Source of the DNA: JAZDPK01 sp043797615
Lineage (GTDB): Bacteria; Patescibacteriota; Patescibacteriia; UBA11705; JABHMO01
NCBI GenBank assembly: GCA_043797615.1
Contig: JAZDPK010000035.1
Span: forward strand, 1 to 64,000
Direction: 5' to 3'
DNA: 64,000 nt
Part shown: positions 23,182 through 31,150 of the stretch, one piece after another
Numbering within the stretch: position 1 is the stretch's first letter
Layout: every line of letters begins with the position of its first letter
The notes under the pieces: model-generated
Database searches by the model: none
What the model was told of the DNA's origin: nothing
Seen by the model: only the letters and a program-made list of their open reading frames with translations
Made by a program: the position numbers and the translations under genes

Positions 23182-24297
23182 ATGTTCGGATTTTTGAACA
23201 GATTTTTTCATGGGAATGAGAATCTCGTCGGCCTGGATATCGGCTCGCACAACGTTAAAGCCGTTGAACTGCGGGAAAACAGAAAAGGCGGCCTGTTTTT
23301 GGAGAATCTGGCCATGCACCCGTTGCCCGCGGAAACGATCGTTGACGGCGCGGTCATGAATTCAAGCAATATCGTTGAAACGATCGGGCGAATCTGGGAT
23401 CAGTATCGGATAAAAAATAAAAACGTAGCGATCAGCCTTTCCGGCACTTCGGTAATTACGAAATATCTTGATCTGCCGGCGCAGAGCGATGAAGAATTGG
23501 CCAGCTCCATAATTCATGAGATGCATTATTCGAATTTGATTCCTTTTGAAATTGAAGACGTGCGTTGGGATTACTGTCCGATGGAAACTGGAGTTGACGG
23601 GGCGCGAGGCGTAATCATCGCGGTGGCTAAGCAGGATGTTATCGGCGACTACGAATCTTCCGTGCGGGAAGCTGGCTTGAATGTGCAGGTCATTGATCTT
23701 GATTGTTTTGCCATTCAAAATATCTTTGAAAGAGTCGGCTCCGGCGGCGGATTTGATAGCAACGAAAACACCATTTTTGTCAATGTCGGCGCCAGCAAAG
23801 TTAATATGAGCATCGTGTCCGGCAATGGAACGCCGAAGTTTACCCGGGACGTGGGCGGCGCTGGAAATTATCTTACCAACGAGATCGTGAAGTTGCTGAA
23901 TGTGGGCTTCGACGAGGCGGAAAGCCTGAAAGTCGGCGGCCAGCAGGAAGAAGGGGAAGCGGACTCGATGATTCCCGAGGCAGTGTCGAAAATCATGGCG
24001 CAGGCGGTTGACTCCGTCATAATGGAGATAAAAAGGACATTGGAATTCCGAAGCGCAATAAGCCTGATCGATAGCAGCAATGCGAAAATATATCTGACCG
24101 GCGGCTCGGCGCAAATTCCGATGTTTCCGAAATTGCTGAGTGAAAAATCGAATTTGGCGGTGGAGATTTTCAATCCGTTTCAAGACGTTGGATTTGATCA
24201 AAAAAAATTCGCGGCCGACGACTTGGCAAAATACGCGCCGTTTTTCAGCGTCGCCATGGGATTGGCCTTGCGGCGCATCGGCGACATTGATCGGTGA
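23182..24297 (+). CDS. pilM: Type IV pilus assembly ATPase-like protein PilM
   Basis: 371 residues. Actin/FtsA-like ASKHA fold: LVGLDIGSHNVKAVEL (phosphate 1), NTIFVNVGASKVNMSIV (phosphate 2), IYLTGGSAQIPMF (adenosine). PilM sits on the cytoplasmic side and links the pilus motor to PilN. The N-terminus FGFLNRFFHG and the conserved helix IIHEMHYSNLIPFEIEDV are typical. AAAGGAGG precedes the ATG. Other pilus genes are not in this window; a terminator follows directly, so it is transcribed alone here. Confidence 0.88.
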   Translation: MFGFLNRFFHGNENLVGLDIGSHNVKAVELRENRKGGLFLENLAMHPLPAETIVDGAVMNSSNIVETIGRIWDQYRIKNKNVAISLSGTSVITKYLDLPAQSDEELASSIIHEMHYSNLIPFEIEDVRWDYCPMETGVDGARGVIIAVAKQDVIGDYESSVREAGLNVQVIDLDCFAIQNIFERVGSGGGFDSNENTIFVNVGASKVNMSIVSGNGTPKFTRDVGGAGNYLTNEIVKLLNVGFDEAESLKVGGQQEEGEADSMIPEAVSKIMAQAVDSVIMEIKRTLEFRSAISLIDSSNAKIYLTGGSAQIPMFPKLLSEKSNLAVEIFNPFQDVGFDQKKFAADDLAKYAPFFSVAMGLALRRIGDIDR

Positions 24298-24306
24298 AAA
24301 CGTTTC

Positions 24307-24338
24307 AAACCTCGTTTCCAATGGAGACGGGGTTTTTT
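24307..24338 (+). terminator. Intrinsic terminator of pilM
   Basis: AAACCTCGTTTCC pairs with GGAGACGGGGTTT, then T-run. Confidence 0.85.
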
Positions 24339-24384
24339 ATTTTTTGTTTACAATTTATTCTTTGCCCATTATAATATATCCGAT

Positions 24385-25071
24385 ATGGACATCATCGCGG
24401 TTTACAAGCCGAAAGGCCCGACCTCGCACGACATGATCGACAAGATAAGGCGGATAACCGGCGTCAAGCGCGTCGGACACGCCGGCACGCTGGATCCTTT
24501 GGCCAGCGGCGTTTTAGTTGTGGGAATAGGCAGAGAGGCGACGCGAACGCTCGATGCGGAAGTTAAGAAGGAAAAAGAATATATTGCGACGATCAAATTC
24601 GGCGAGACCAGCGAAACGGACGATGAGGAAGGTATCTTGATGGCTAAACACGGAATTTATTCCGTGCCTTCCGAAGATTATCCTACATCGTCGCAGATCG
24701 AAACCACAATGAAAAAATTCATCGGTGAAATATCGCAAATACCGCCGGCGTACAGCGCGTTGAAAATAAAAGGAACGCCCGCGTACAAATTGGCGCGGAG
24801 CGGCAAAAAAGTAAATTTGGAACCGCGAAAAGTCTTTATCAAAGAAATTGAAATTCTGAAATACGAATGGCCGTTATTGAAAATAAAAGTCGTTTGCGGG
24901 CCGGGCGTTTATATTCGCTCGCTGGCAAGAGACATTGGCGAAGCGCTCGGCGTCGGCGGCTACATGTCCGCGTTGGAACGGACGCGGGTGGGGGATTTTA
25001 CCGTTGAACAGGCGATTGATTTGGATAAGGAGCCAGCGAAAATATTAAAAATGTTGAAAAATAAAAATTAA
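24385..25071 (+). CDS. truB: tRNA pseudouridine-55 synthase
   Basis: 228 residues. Makes pseudouridine 55 in the T-loop of tRNAs. Motif I: VYKPKGPTSHDMIDKIR; motif II: VGHAGTLDPLASGVL with catalytic Asp37; then KEYIATIKFG and QIPPAYSALKIKG; and later GVYIRSLARDIGEALG. The C-terminal PUA domain is absent, which fits the short TruB forms. The intact tRNA-Tyr at 33788 has a T-loop TGCAAAT in which position 55 is G, so that tRNA would not be a substrate. Confidence 0.93.
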   Translation: MDIIAVYKPKGPTSHDMIDKIRRITGVKRVGHAGTLDPLASGVLVVGIGREATRTLDAEVKKEKEYIATIKFGETSETDDEEGILMAKHGIYSVPSEDYPTSSQIETTMKKFIGEISQIPPAYSALKIKGTPAYKLARSGKKVNLEPRKVFIKEIEILKYEWPLLKIKVVCGPGVYIRSLARDIGEALGVGGYMSALERTRVGDFTVEQAIDLDKEPAKILKMLKNKN

Positions 25072-25092
25072 ACAACGAACAGATATTTTTTT

Positions 25093-25716
25093 ATGTTCAA
25101 TATAATTACCTTTTACCGGCACCTTAAGTATTGCCCGCATCCGTCGAAATTGGAATACAAATGCCGGAAGCTGGTGATGGGCGGCGCCAACCAAGCACTG
25201 TACATTTTCAACGATAAGGATGTCCGCCGGCTGCTGAATTTCGATAAAGTCGACACCGAAGAGCAAAATCGTTTTTTTAATGAATTTACAGTCACCAATA
25301 TCGTTTTACTGATGCTGATATTGGAGTACAAGATTGCGGGCGCGGAAGACGATTTGCGCAAAGAATATCTGCAAGCGCTGAAAGCGCATGTCCCGAAGTA
25401 TTATATCGGCATGCTGGCGCGGTTCGGGATTGAAAAACAATATATAGATGATTGGGAAAAGCTGATCGGATTGCGCTATGAAGAGTATGACGATGAAATA
25501 TTGGAATGGCGGCGAGAGATAATGAACGAAGAAAACGCACCCGAAGCGCTGCAAAAAATCGCGTCGGAGAAAGCCCTGCTTATTTTTCAGGCGGTTTCTT
25601 TCGGCTTATATCGCCATTTGCGGCGCAGTAAAGTCGAGCCGCAGGACAGACTGTATATTCGCGTGCAGGATTATCTTTCGCCGATTTTCAAGGAGTTGAT
25701 GTTGAAAAGCGGATGA
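25093..25716 (+). CDS. Hypothetical protein
   Basis: 207 residues, mostly helical and charged, no signal peptide or membrane helix. Begins 21 bases after truB. Features: YRHLKYCPHPSKLEYKCRK near the N-terminus and a WEKLIGLRYEEYDDEILEW segment. No family recognised; no nucleotide- or metal-binding motif evident beyond two isolated Cys. Confidence 0.6.
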   Translation: MFNIITFYRHLKYCPHPSKLEYKCRKLVMGGANQALYIFNDKDVRRLLNFDKVDTEEQNRFFNEFTVTNIVLLMLILEYKIAGAEDDLRKEYLQALKAHVPKYYIGMLARFGIEKQYIDDWEKLIGLRYEEYDDEILEWRREIMNEENAPEALQKIASEKALLIFQAVSFGLYRHLRRSKVEPQDRLYIRVQDYLSPIFKELMLKSG

Positions 25717-25746
25717 AGTTTAAAAAGCATTACCATGATGTGTTTA

Positions 25747-25908
25747 CCCTGAACTTGAGTGAAGCGAATAGTTCAGGGAAGCATGGAAGTGTTTTTTAAA
25801 AATGTTCATGGTATCTATCATGGACTTTTAATTATAATAGTTCCATGGTTCTTACTATGGAACTGTTTTTTGTATGCAAAAATGTATATGGTACTTATCA
25901 TATACATT
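25747..25908. repeat. Cluster of four hairpins, three sharing a loop
   Basis: CCCTGAACT...AGTTCAGGG (25747-25778); GTTCATG-GTATCTAT-CATGGAC (25804-25825); AGTTCCATG-GTTCTTAC-TATGGAACT (25839-25864, split here as stem-loop-stem); and AATGTATATG-GTACTTAT-CATATACATT (25881-25908). The last three have unrelated stems but a conserved eight-base loop GT(A/T)(C/T)(T/C)TA(T/C). The third is repeated inside rlmN (37884-37908). The frame 25759-25950 runs through the hairpins and is not a gene. Confidence 0.8.
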
Positions 25909-25918
25909 TTGAATAAAA

Positions 25919-27175
25919 TTATATTTTTCTCGTCTGTCTTTGATATTTAATCGCAAACCGATGCGCTTCGTCGCGGACATTGATCAATAATGTTTGATTT
26001 TTGTCGATCCAATCCGCCAGCTTTTTGTTTTTCGGAATAATAAATTCGTTTTTTTTGCGCTCCGGCCCTTTGGCGATGCCGACGACCGGAATGTTTAAAT
26101 TACGGCCGTTTAATACCGATTTGATGGTGTTAACTTGGGGAACTCCGCCGTCGATAAGAAACAATTCGGGCAAAGGCCATTCCTGATGGTTTAATCTGCG
26201 CTCGAGCATTTCTTTCAGGCAGTCGACGTCGCTTTGACCGAGCACTTTTCTGATGCGGAATTTGCGGTAATCAGAATTCGACGGAAAGCCGTTTTTAAAT
26301 ACGACCATCGCCCCGACTTTGTTTGTCGGACCGAGATTGGAAATATCGTAGCCTTCAATATTGGAAATGGGAGGTGAGAGATGAGAGGTAAGAGAATCCT
26401 TATGAAATGTTTTATTCAGAATAGCGACATCATGAATTTTTTTCAGATTTGAAATTTGCCCGTATAATCGGCCGGCTTCTTCGAAATTTTCTTTTTTCGA
26501 TTCAAGGCGCATGAGTTTTTCCAATTGCTTGATCAGAATTTTTTTCTTGCCTTTTAAAAACAGAACCATCGGATTAAGCACTTTCTTTTTATACTCTTTT
26601 GAATTCATTTCGCCGGTGCAGACGCCCAAACATTGATTAAGCTGGTAATAAAAACATGGCTTGTCTTGATCCGGCTCGCACGTTGAATAATTGAACAGCC
26701 GGCGCAGCAGTTTCAGCGTCGCCATCGTGTTTAAACCCGGAAAAGGGCCGAAAGCGTGCAGAATTCTTTTTCGTTGCGCGTCGGTCAGGCGGTTGAAGTC
26801 GTGCTGGCGCATTGAATACGGATGGGGGAACGCGCCTTTGTCGATCACGATGTAATTCCAGCTTTTGTCGTCTTTGCCAAGCACGTTGTATTTCGGTTGA
26901 AAGCGTTTGATGTAGCTCGCTTCCAGAATAATCGCTTCGAGCGCGGAATCCGTTACAATCCATTTGATGTCCTTGACTTGATGGATCATTTCTTCGACAG
27001 GTCTTTCCGGTTTGTCAGACTGAGGTGCGACGACCGAAGGGCGGAGCCTCGAAGTCTTCCCATTAAAATAACTGCTAACTCGAGATTTCAAGTTTGTCGC
27101 TTTGCCGACGTAAATAAGACCTCTGTTAATATTGTAAAAGAGGTAAATGCCGGGTTTATTGGGAATATTTTTCAT
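25919..27175 (-). CDS. uvrC: UvrC, excinuclease subunit C, short form
   Basis: 418 residues against about 600 in most bacteria. GIY-YIG domain (PGIYLFYN ... LIYVGKATNLKSRVSSYF, residues 1-95), UVR-like helix (LEKLMRLESKKENFEEAGRLY), Cys-rich segment (YSTCEPDQDKPCFYYQLNQCLGVC) and the RNase H-like 5'-incision domain (GYDISNLGPTN; LFLIDGGVPQV; NVRDEAHRFAIKYQR). The C-terminal helix-hairpin-helix DNA-binding domains are missing. Residues 41-52 (TSRLRPSVVAPQ) are an insertion encoded by a palindrome at 27019-27057. Cuts both sides of lesions with UvrAB. Confidence 0.92.
   Translation of the reverse strand: MKNIPNKPGIYLFYNINRGLIYVGKATNLKSRVSSYFNGKTSRLRPSVVAPQSDKPERPVEEMIHQVKDIKWIVTDSALEAIILEASYIKRFQPKYNVLGKDDKSWNYIVIDKGAFPHPYSMRQHDFNRLTDAQRKRILHAFGPFPGLNTMATLKLLRRLFNYSTCEPDQDKPCFYYQLNQCLGVCTGEMNSKEYKKKVLNPMVLFLKGKKKILIKQLEKLMRLESKKENFEEAGRLYGQISNLKKIHDVAILNKTFHKDSLTSHLSPPISNIEGYDISNLGPTNKVGAMVVFKNGFPSNSDYRKFRIRKVLGQSDVDCLKEMLERRLNHQEWPLPELFLIDGGVPQVNTIKSVLNGRNLNIPVVGIAKGPERKKNEFIIPKNKKLADWIDKNQTLLINVRDEAHRFAIKYQRQTRKI
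27019..27057. repeat. Palindrome inserted in uvrC
   Basis: GACT-GAGGT at the left faces CCTCGAAGTC at the right around CGACGACCGAAGGGCGGAG. It encodes the extra residues after SSYFNGK in the GIY-YIG domain and keeps the frame. Confidence 0.7.
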
Positions 27176-27267
27176 AATTAATATATCACGAAAAAGAACG
27201 AATTATCGCGAAAAATCACGAATTACTTTAGATAATTTTGTCATGGCGAATTAGTGTGAATTCGTGT
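27176..27267. repeat. CACGAATTA inverted repeat between uvrC and uvrA
   Basis: Alternating ATCACGAA / CGAATTA and GAATTCGTG / TTCGTG units form an imperfect palindrome that continues to about 27290 into the uvrA end. A sister copy lies at 49114-49203. It may act as a transcript hairpin between the two genes. Confidence 0.65.
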
Positions 27268-29937
27268 TTATTCGTGTGTTTCGTGAAGTGCTTTTTTAAG
27301 GTATCTTCCCGTCCAACTCGCTTTCACCCTGCTGACGTCTTCCGGCGTGCCGTATGCGATGATTTGGCCGCCGTTTTCGCCGCCTTCCGGACCCAGATCG
27401 ATGATCCAGTCGCTGCACTTAATGATATCGAGATTATGTTCGATTACCATGACCGTGTTGCCTTGCGAAACCAAACGCTGGATGACTGCCATAAGTTTTT
27501 TGATGTCGTCGTAATGCAAACCGGTGCTTGGTTCGTCCAGCATGTAAAGGGTTTTGGTCGTGCCGCGTTTGGCCAGTTCGCGGCTTAATTTCAATCTTTG
27601 CGATTCGCCGCCTGACAATGTTTTTGAAGATTGGCCTAATGTTAAATATTCCATGCCCACTTCGTTCAGCACTTTCAATTTGTCATGGATAAACGGAATA
27701 TCTTTGAAAAATTTTTCCGCGTCTTCGATCGTCATTTCCAATATGTCGGAAATATTTTTATGTTTGTAATGCACTTGCAGAGTTTCTTTGTTGTATCTTT
27801 TTCCTTTGCAAACGTCGCATTTTATTTCAACGCTTGGCATGAAATGCATTTCGATTTCCAATGTGCCGCGGCCTTCGCAGTTCTCGCAGCGTCCGCCTGC
27901 CTGCCGGCCAGGCAGGCCCGGCCGATTGAAGCTGAACCGGCTGGCTTTGTAGCCGCGGATGCGCGCTTCTTCGGTCGAGGCGAATATTTCGCGAATATAA
28001 TCGAACGCTTTCGTATATGTGGCCGGATTCGAGCGGGGAGAGCGGCCGATCGGGCTTTGGTCGATTTTGATTATTTTATCGATCAGTTCCGCGCCTTTAA
28101 TTGAATCGTAATTTTTGTCAGCCAGATTGCGGCGGTCTTTCTTGTCGATGATCGCTTTGTACAGCACGTCGTGCATAAGCGTTGACTTGCCCGATCCGGA
28201 AACGCCGGTCAAGCAAACCAAACGGCGGGTGGGAATTTCCACGCTTATGTTTTTCAAATTGTTTTCTTTTGCGCCTTTAATCTCGATTTTTAACGTGTTT
28301 TTATCCACTTTGCGTCGAGTTTTCGGCAATTCGATGTTAACTTCATGCCGCAAGTATTGTCCGGTCAAAGATGTTTTCGGATCGCCGGCGATTTCGCAGT
28401 CCATCGCTTTCGCTTGAACAACTTTAGTGTTCAAAATGTTGGCAACCGGGCCGGAAAAAATTATTTTTCCGCCGTGAATTCCGGCCGCCGGCCCGATATC
28501 AACCAGCCAGTCGCTCGCCAGAATGGTATTTTCATCGTGTTCAACAACGATTATCGTGTTTCCGATATCGCATAAATTGCGCAATGTTTTGATCAGCTGT
28601 TCATTGTCTTTTTGATGCAGACCGATTGTCGGTTCGTCGAGAACATAGAGAGCGCCGACCAAGCGCGTGCCGACTTGCGACGCCAAGCGGATTCTCTGCG
28701 CTTCGCCGTTGGACATCGTGCCTGCTCTTCGATTCAAATTCAAATAATGCAGGCCGACGTTGAGCATGAAAAGCAATCTATTCTGAATTTCGCCCAGAAT
28801 AACCTCGGTGATTTCCAATTCTTTCGGGGTTATTTTTGCCAAAAAATCGTTGAAAAAATCAATCGCTTTGGACACCGGCAATTCGGTTATCTGCCAAATG
28901 TTTTTATCGTTTACTTTAACGCTTAGCACGTCGTTGTTTAAGCGCTTGCCATGGCATTTTGGACAGACTTCATCGGAAAATAATTCTTTTGTGCCCAGAC
29001 CGAAGCAATAATCGCAATAACCGTACGGACTGTTGAAACTGAAAAGCCGCGGTTCGATTTCCGGAAAGCTGTAGCCGTCGTTCGGGCAGGAATATTCCGT
29101 GCTGAAGATTTTTTCTTTTTTGTCCGGATAAACAACGGTGGCCAGGCCGTTCGCCAGCTCGATCGAATTTTCCAACGCTTCGGTCAGGCGCTGTCGAAAT
29201 CCTTTATTGTCATTTAAATTCATTGGATGCAAAAGCTGGATTTTGTCGATCACGATTTCTATCGTGTGTTTTTTGTTTTTATCGATGACAACGCGGTTTT
29301 TCAAGCTGTGCATTTTTCCGTCGATGCGCGCTTCCAGATAGCCGCTGTTATACGTGTCATATAGCATTTGGTAATATTCGCCTTTGCGGCCGCGGACGAT
29401 CGGGCTTAAGACGATTAATTCCGCAGCATCTCTTGCCGGCCGACTTGTCTGCCGTAGTTTTAACGAAGGCAGGAGCGTTTGCGAAGGCTGGTTCTTTTGA
29501 GTTAAAATGTTTTCCATAACGCGTTCGACCATTTCGTCGATCGTTGTTTTTTCCAGCAGCTCGTCGCAAACAGGGCAGTGCGGCTTGCCGATTTTCGCGA
29601 ACAACACGCGCATGTAATCGTAGATTTCCGTGATTGTGGCGACGGTCGAGCGGGGATTGGAAGAATGCGCTTTTTGGTCGATTGAAATGGCGGGCGACAA
29701 TCCGGTGATGTCGTCGACGTTCGGCTTCTGCATGCCGCCGAGGAATTGCCGCGCGTAGGCGGACAAGCTTTCGATGTATCGGCGTTGCCCTTCGGCGAAG
29801 ATCGTGTCGAACGCCAAACTTGATTTTCCCGAGCCGGAAACGCCGGTGAACACCACCATTTTGTTCCGCGGAATTTCCAGATTGATGTTTTTCAGATTAT
29901 GCTCGTGGGCGTTTTTGATTGTGATTTTATTTTCCAT
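27268..29937 (-). CDS. uvrA: UvrA, excinuclease subunit A, with two repeat-derived insertions
   Basis: 889 residues. Two ABC ATPase halves: Walker A GVSGSGKSS (32-40) and GVSGSGKSTL; signatures near MSNGEAQRIRLA and LSGGESQRLKL; zinc fingers CPVC, CPNDGYSF..CDYC..CPKC and RCENCEGRG...CDVCKGKRY. Recognises damage with UvrB. Two foreign stretches: residues about 154-170 (SLKLRQTSRPAR, from the repeat at 29432-29476) and residues 675-681 (LPGRQAG, from the 21-bp element at 27896-27916). Removing the second restores FNRPG-GRCENC, the family consensus. Start ATG 29937. Confidence 0.95.
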   Translation of the reverse strand: MENKITIKNAHEHNLKNINLEIPRNKMVVFTGVSGSGKSSLAFDTIFAEGQRRYIESLSAYARQFLGGMQKPNVDDITGLSPAISIDQKAHSSNPRSTVATITEIYDYMRVLFAKIGKPHCPVCDELLEKTTIDEMVERVMENILTQKNQPSQTLLPSLKLRQTSRPARDAAELIVLSPIVRGRKGEYYQMLYDTYNSGYLEARIDGKMHSLKNRVVIDKNKKHTIEIVIDKIQLLHPMNLNDNKGFRQRLTEALENSIELANGLATVVYPDKKEKIFSTEYSCPNDGYSFPEIEPRLFSFNSPYGYCDYCFGLGTKELFSDEVCPKCHGKRLNNDVLSVKVNDKNIWQITELPVSKAIDFFNDFLAKITPKELEITEVILGEIQNRLLFMLNVGLHYLNLNRRAGTMSNGEAQRIRLASQVGTRLVGALYVLDEPTIGLHQKDNEQLIKTLRNLCDIGNTIIVVEHDENTILASDWLVDIGPAAGIHGGKIIFSGPVANILNTKVVQAKAMDCEIAGDPKTSLTGQYLRHEVNIELPKTRRKVDKNTLKIEIKGAKENNLKNISVEIPTRRLVCLTGVSGSGKSTLMHDVLYKAIIDKKDRRNLADKNYDSIKGAELIDKIIKIDQSPIGRSPRSNPATYTKAFDYIREIFASTEEARIRGYKASRFSFNRPGLPGRQAGGRCENCEGRGTLEIEMHFMPSVEIKCDVCKGKRYNKETLQVHYKHKNISDILEMTIEDAEKFFKDIPFIHDKLKVLNEVGMEYLTLGQSSKTLSGGESQRLKLSRELAKRGTTKTLYMLDEPSTGLHYDDIKKLMAVIQRLVSQGNTVMVIEHNLDIIKCSDWIIDLGPEGGENGGQIIAYGTPEDVSRVKASWTGRYLKKALHETHE
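27896..27916. repeat. CCTGCCTG element (21 bp) in uvrA
   Basis: Starts CCTGCCTG and ends CAGGCAGG. Occupies exactly seven codons (LPGRQAG) within the strictly conserved RPGGRC segment; it leaves no target duplication that can be seen. Confidence 0.9.
29432..29476. repeat. Degenerate CCTGCC-type palindrome in uvrA
   Basis: On the coding strand CCTGCCTTCG...CTACGGCAG, similar to 49884-49916. It encodes part of an extra loop between NILTQ and ELIVLSPIVRGRKGEY, where most UvrA proteins have only a few residues. Confidence 0.7.
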
Positions 29938-30204
29938 ATGGGGAACGGATTCTGCGGATAAATGCGGATTCTGCGGAGAGACTTATCCGTTCTTATCCGC
30001 TGTTATCAGCTAAATCCGCGTTTTAACTATAAAATCCCCATGCAAAGCGTTATGCTTAGGGGTATGTTAATAATTGTAGAGTTGTTGAATTGAATTGTAA
30101 TGAATTTTTTCGGGAATGTCAATGAAGATGTTTATTCAAGAGAATACCTCGCAGCTCTGCTGCGGGGTAGTTCATTGTTATAAATAGCATACAAATAGTC
30201 GCGC
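29938..30204. other. Intergenic region with palindromes
   Basis: Contains a TCTGCGGATAAATGCGG / ATCCGTTCTTATCCGC inverted repeat (29948-30000; family also at 41762-41860), an ATCCCC...AAGCG...GGGGTA hairpin (30029-30064) and ACCTCGCAGC-TCT-GCTGCGGGGT (30147-30170). No gene seen. Confidence 0.6.
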
Positions 30205-30233
30205 TTGACAGGATTATTTAAGCGTGATACAAT
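30205..30233 (+). promoter_or_regulatory. Sigma-70 promoter
   Basis: TTGACA (30205-30210), 17 bp, TACAAT (30228-30233). Confidence 0.85.
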
Positions 30234-30302
30234 GCGAAATCACCGGTTCTTAAACAATTTTAATAGAAAAACCCTAAATTCATGGAAAAGGAGGGAAATC
30301 CC

Positions 30303-31082
30303 ATGAAAAAGATTGGTTTAATCCGGCAAATCCATTCTGTTTTGTTTGATTTTGATGAATTGCTTTCCGAGTCGCGCAAGTTTCATGCGGATCATAAAGT
30401 GGATTGGGTGCGATTTCCGGATAAAGTCGGCGTTGATCAAAAGACTGCCGACGCGATCAAGCGTCTGTATGATGAAACCGGCTGGAAGTTCGCGCGCATT
30501 TTTCCCGATGCCTTGGTTGGCCGTCCAAAAGTAAAAAATGGCCGGCTTATCCAACCGGCCGCGCATTATCCGGAATTTCACCGGCTGATGAGCGCCGGAT
30601 ACAATGGAACTTGGCAGTCGGATAATTACAAAGAAGACGGCGGATTCGGCGGAAGCAATGATGAGCGCCGCGGATTGCGTTTGGTCATTACGGGCGAAAG
30701 TCAGGAGCTGAGTGGTGATCCGCTCTATAAACAGACGATCGGTCTTTCGGCTGATCAATTGACAGCTAAAGACAACATGCTGGCGCAATGGAAAAACAAG
30801 AAAAAGATTGCGCTGGGCGGACTGTCCGAGTCCGAATATCTGTATTTTCAGCGCGTGTTTTTCGAAGAAACCGGCAAGCACTGGGACGTGAATTACTGGA
30901 CTTGGCTTTTCGGCAGCCGGCGGTCGGCCTCTGCTTGCGCTACGGCTGGCAAGCCCGTCTCCGGCCGCGTTTCCTTTGGTTTTTGGTTTGCTTCGCACCT
31001 TGAGTTCTATTCCAGTGGCCAGGACTATCATTGTGGCAATCTCGGTTGCCGCCTCGCCGGTAGTTTTGTTTTAAAACAGTAG
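30303..31082 (+). CDS. Hypothetical protein
   Basis: 259 residues, soluble. AAGGAGGG at 30287-30294 gives good spacing for ATG 30303; the ATG at 30282 lies before the ribosome site. No family recognised. The C-terminal quarter is odd: after NYWTWLFGSRR comes SACATAGKPV, encoded by a degenerate CTGC...GGCAAG repeat (30931-30953), then SFGFWFASHLEFYSSGQ and a Cys pair. Monocistronic, with its own near-perfect promoter; its terminator overlaps the 3' end of uvrB on the other strand. Confidence 0.6.
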   Translation: MKKIGLIRQIHSVLFDFDELLSESRKFHADHKVDWVRFPDKVGVDQKTADAIKRLYDETGWKFARIFPDALVGRPKVKNGRLIQPAAHYPEFHRLMSAGYNGTWQSDNYKEDGGFGGSNDERRGLRLVITGESQELSGDPLYKQTIGLSADQLTAKDNMLAQWKNKKKIALGGLSESEYLYFQRVFFEETGKHWDVNYWTWLFGSRRSASACATAGKPVSGRVSFGFWFASHLEFYSSGQDYHCGNLGCRLAGSFVLKQ

Positions 31083-31150
31083 CTTGATATTTGAAAATTT
31101 GGTATTTGATTTGATTTCTATTTTGAATTTGGTATTTTTCCCTGTTTTTT

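Noticed and set aside
25759..25950. 63-codon frame
   Set aside because: It runs straight through the hairpin cluster; hydrophobic look comes from T-rich repeats.
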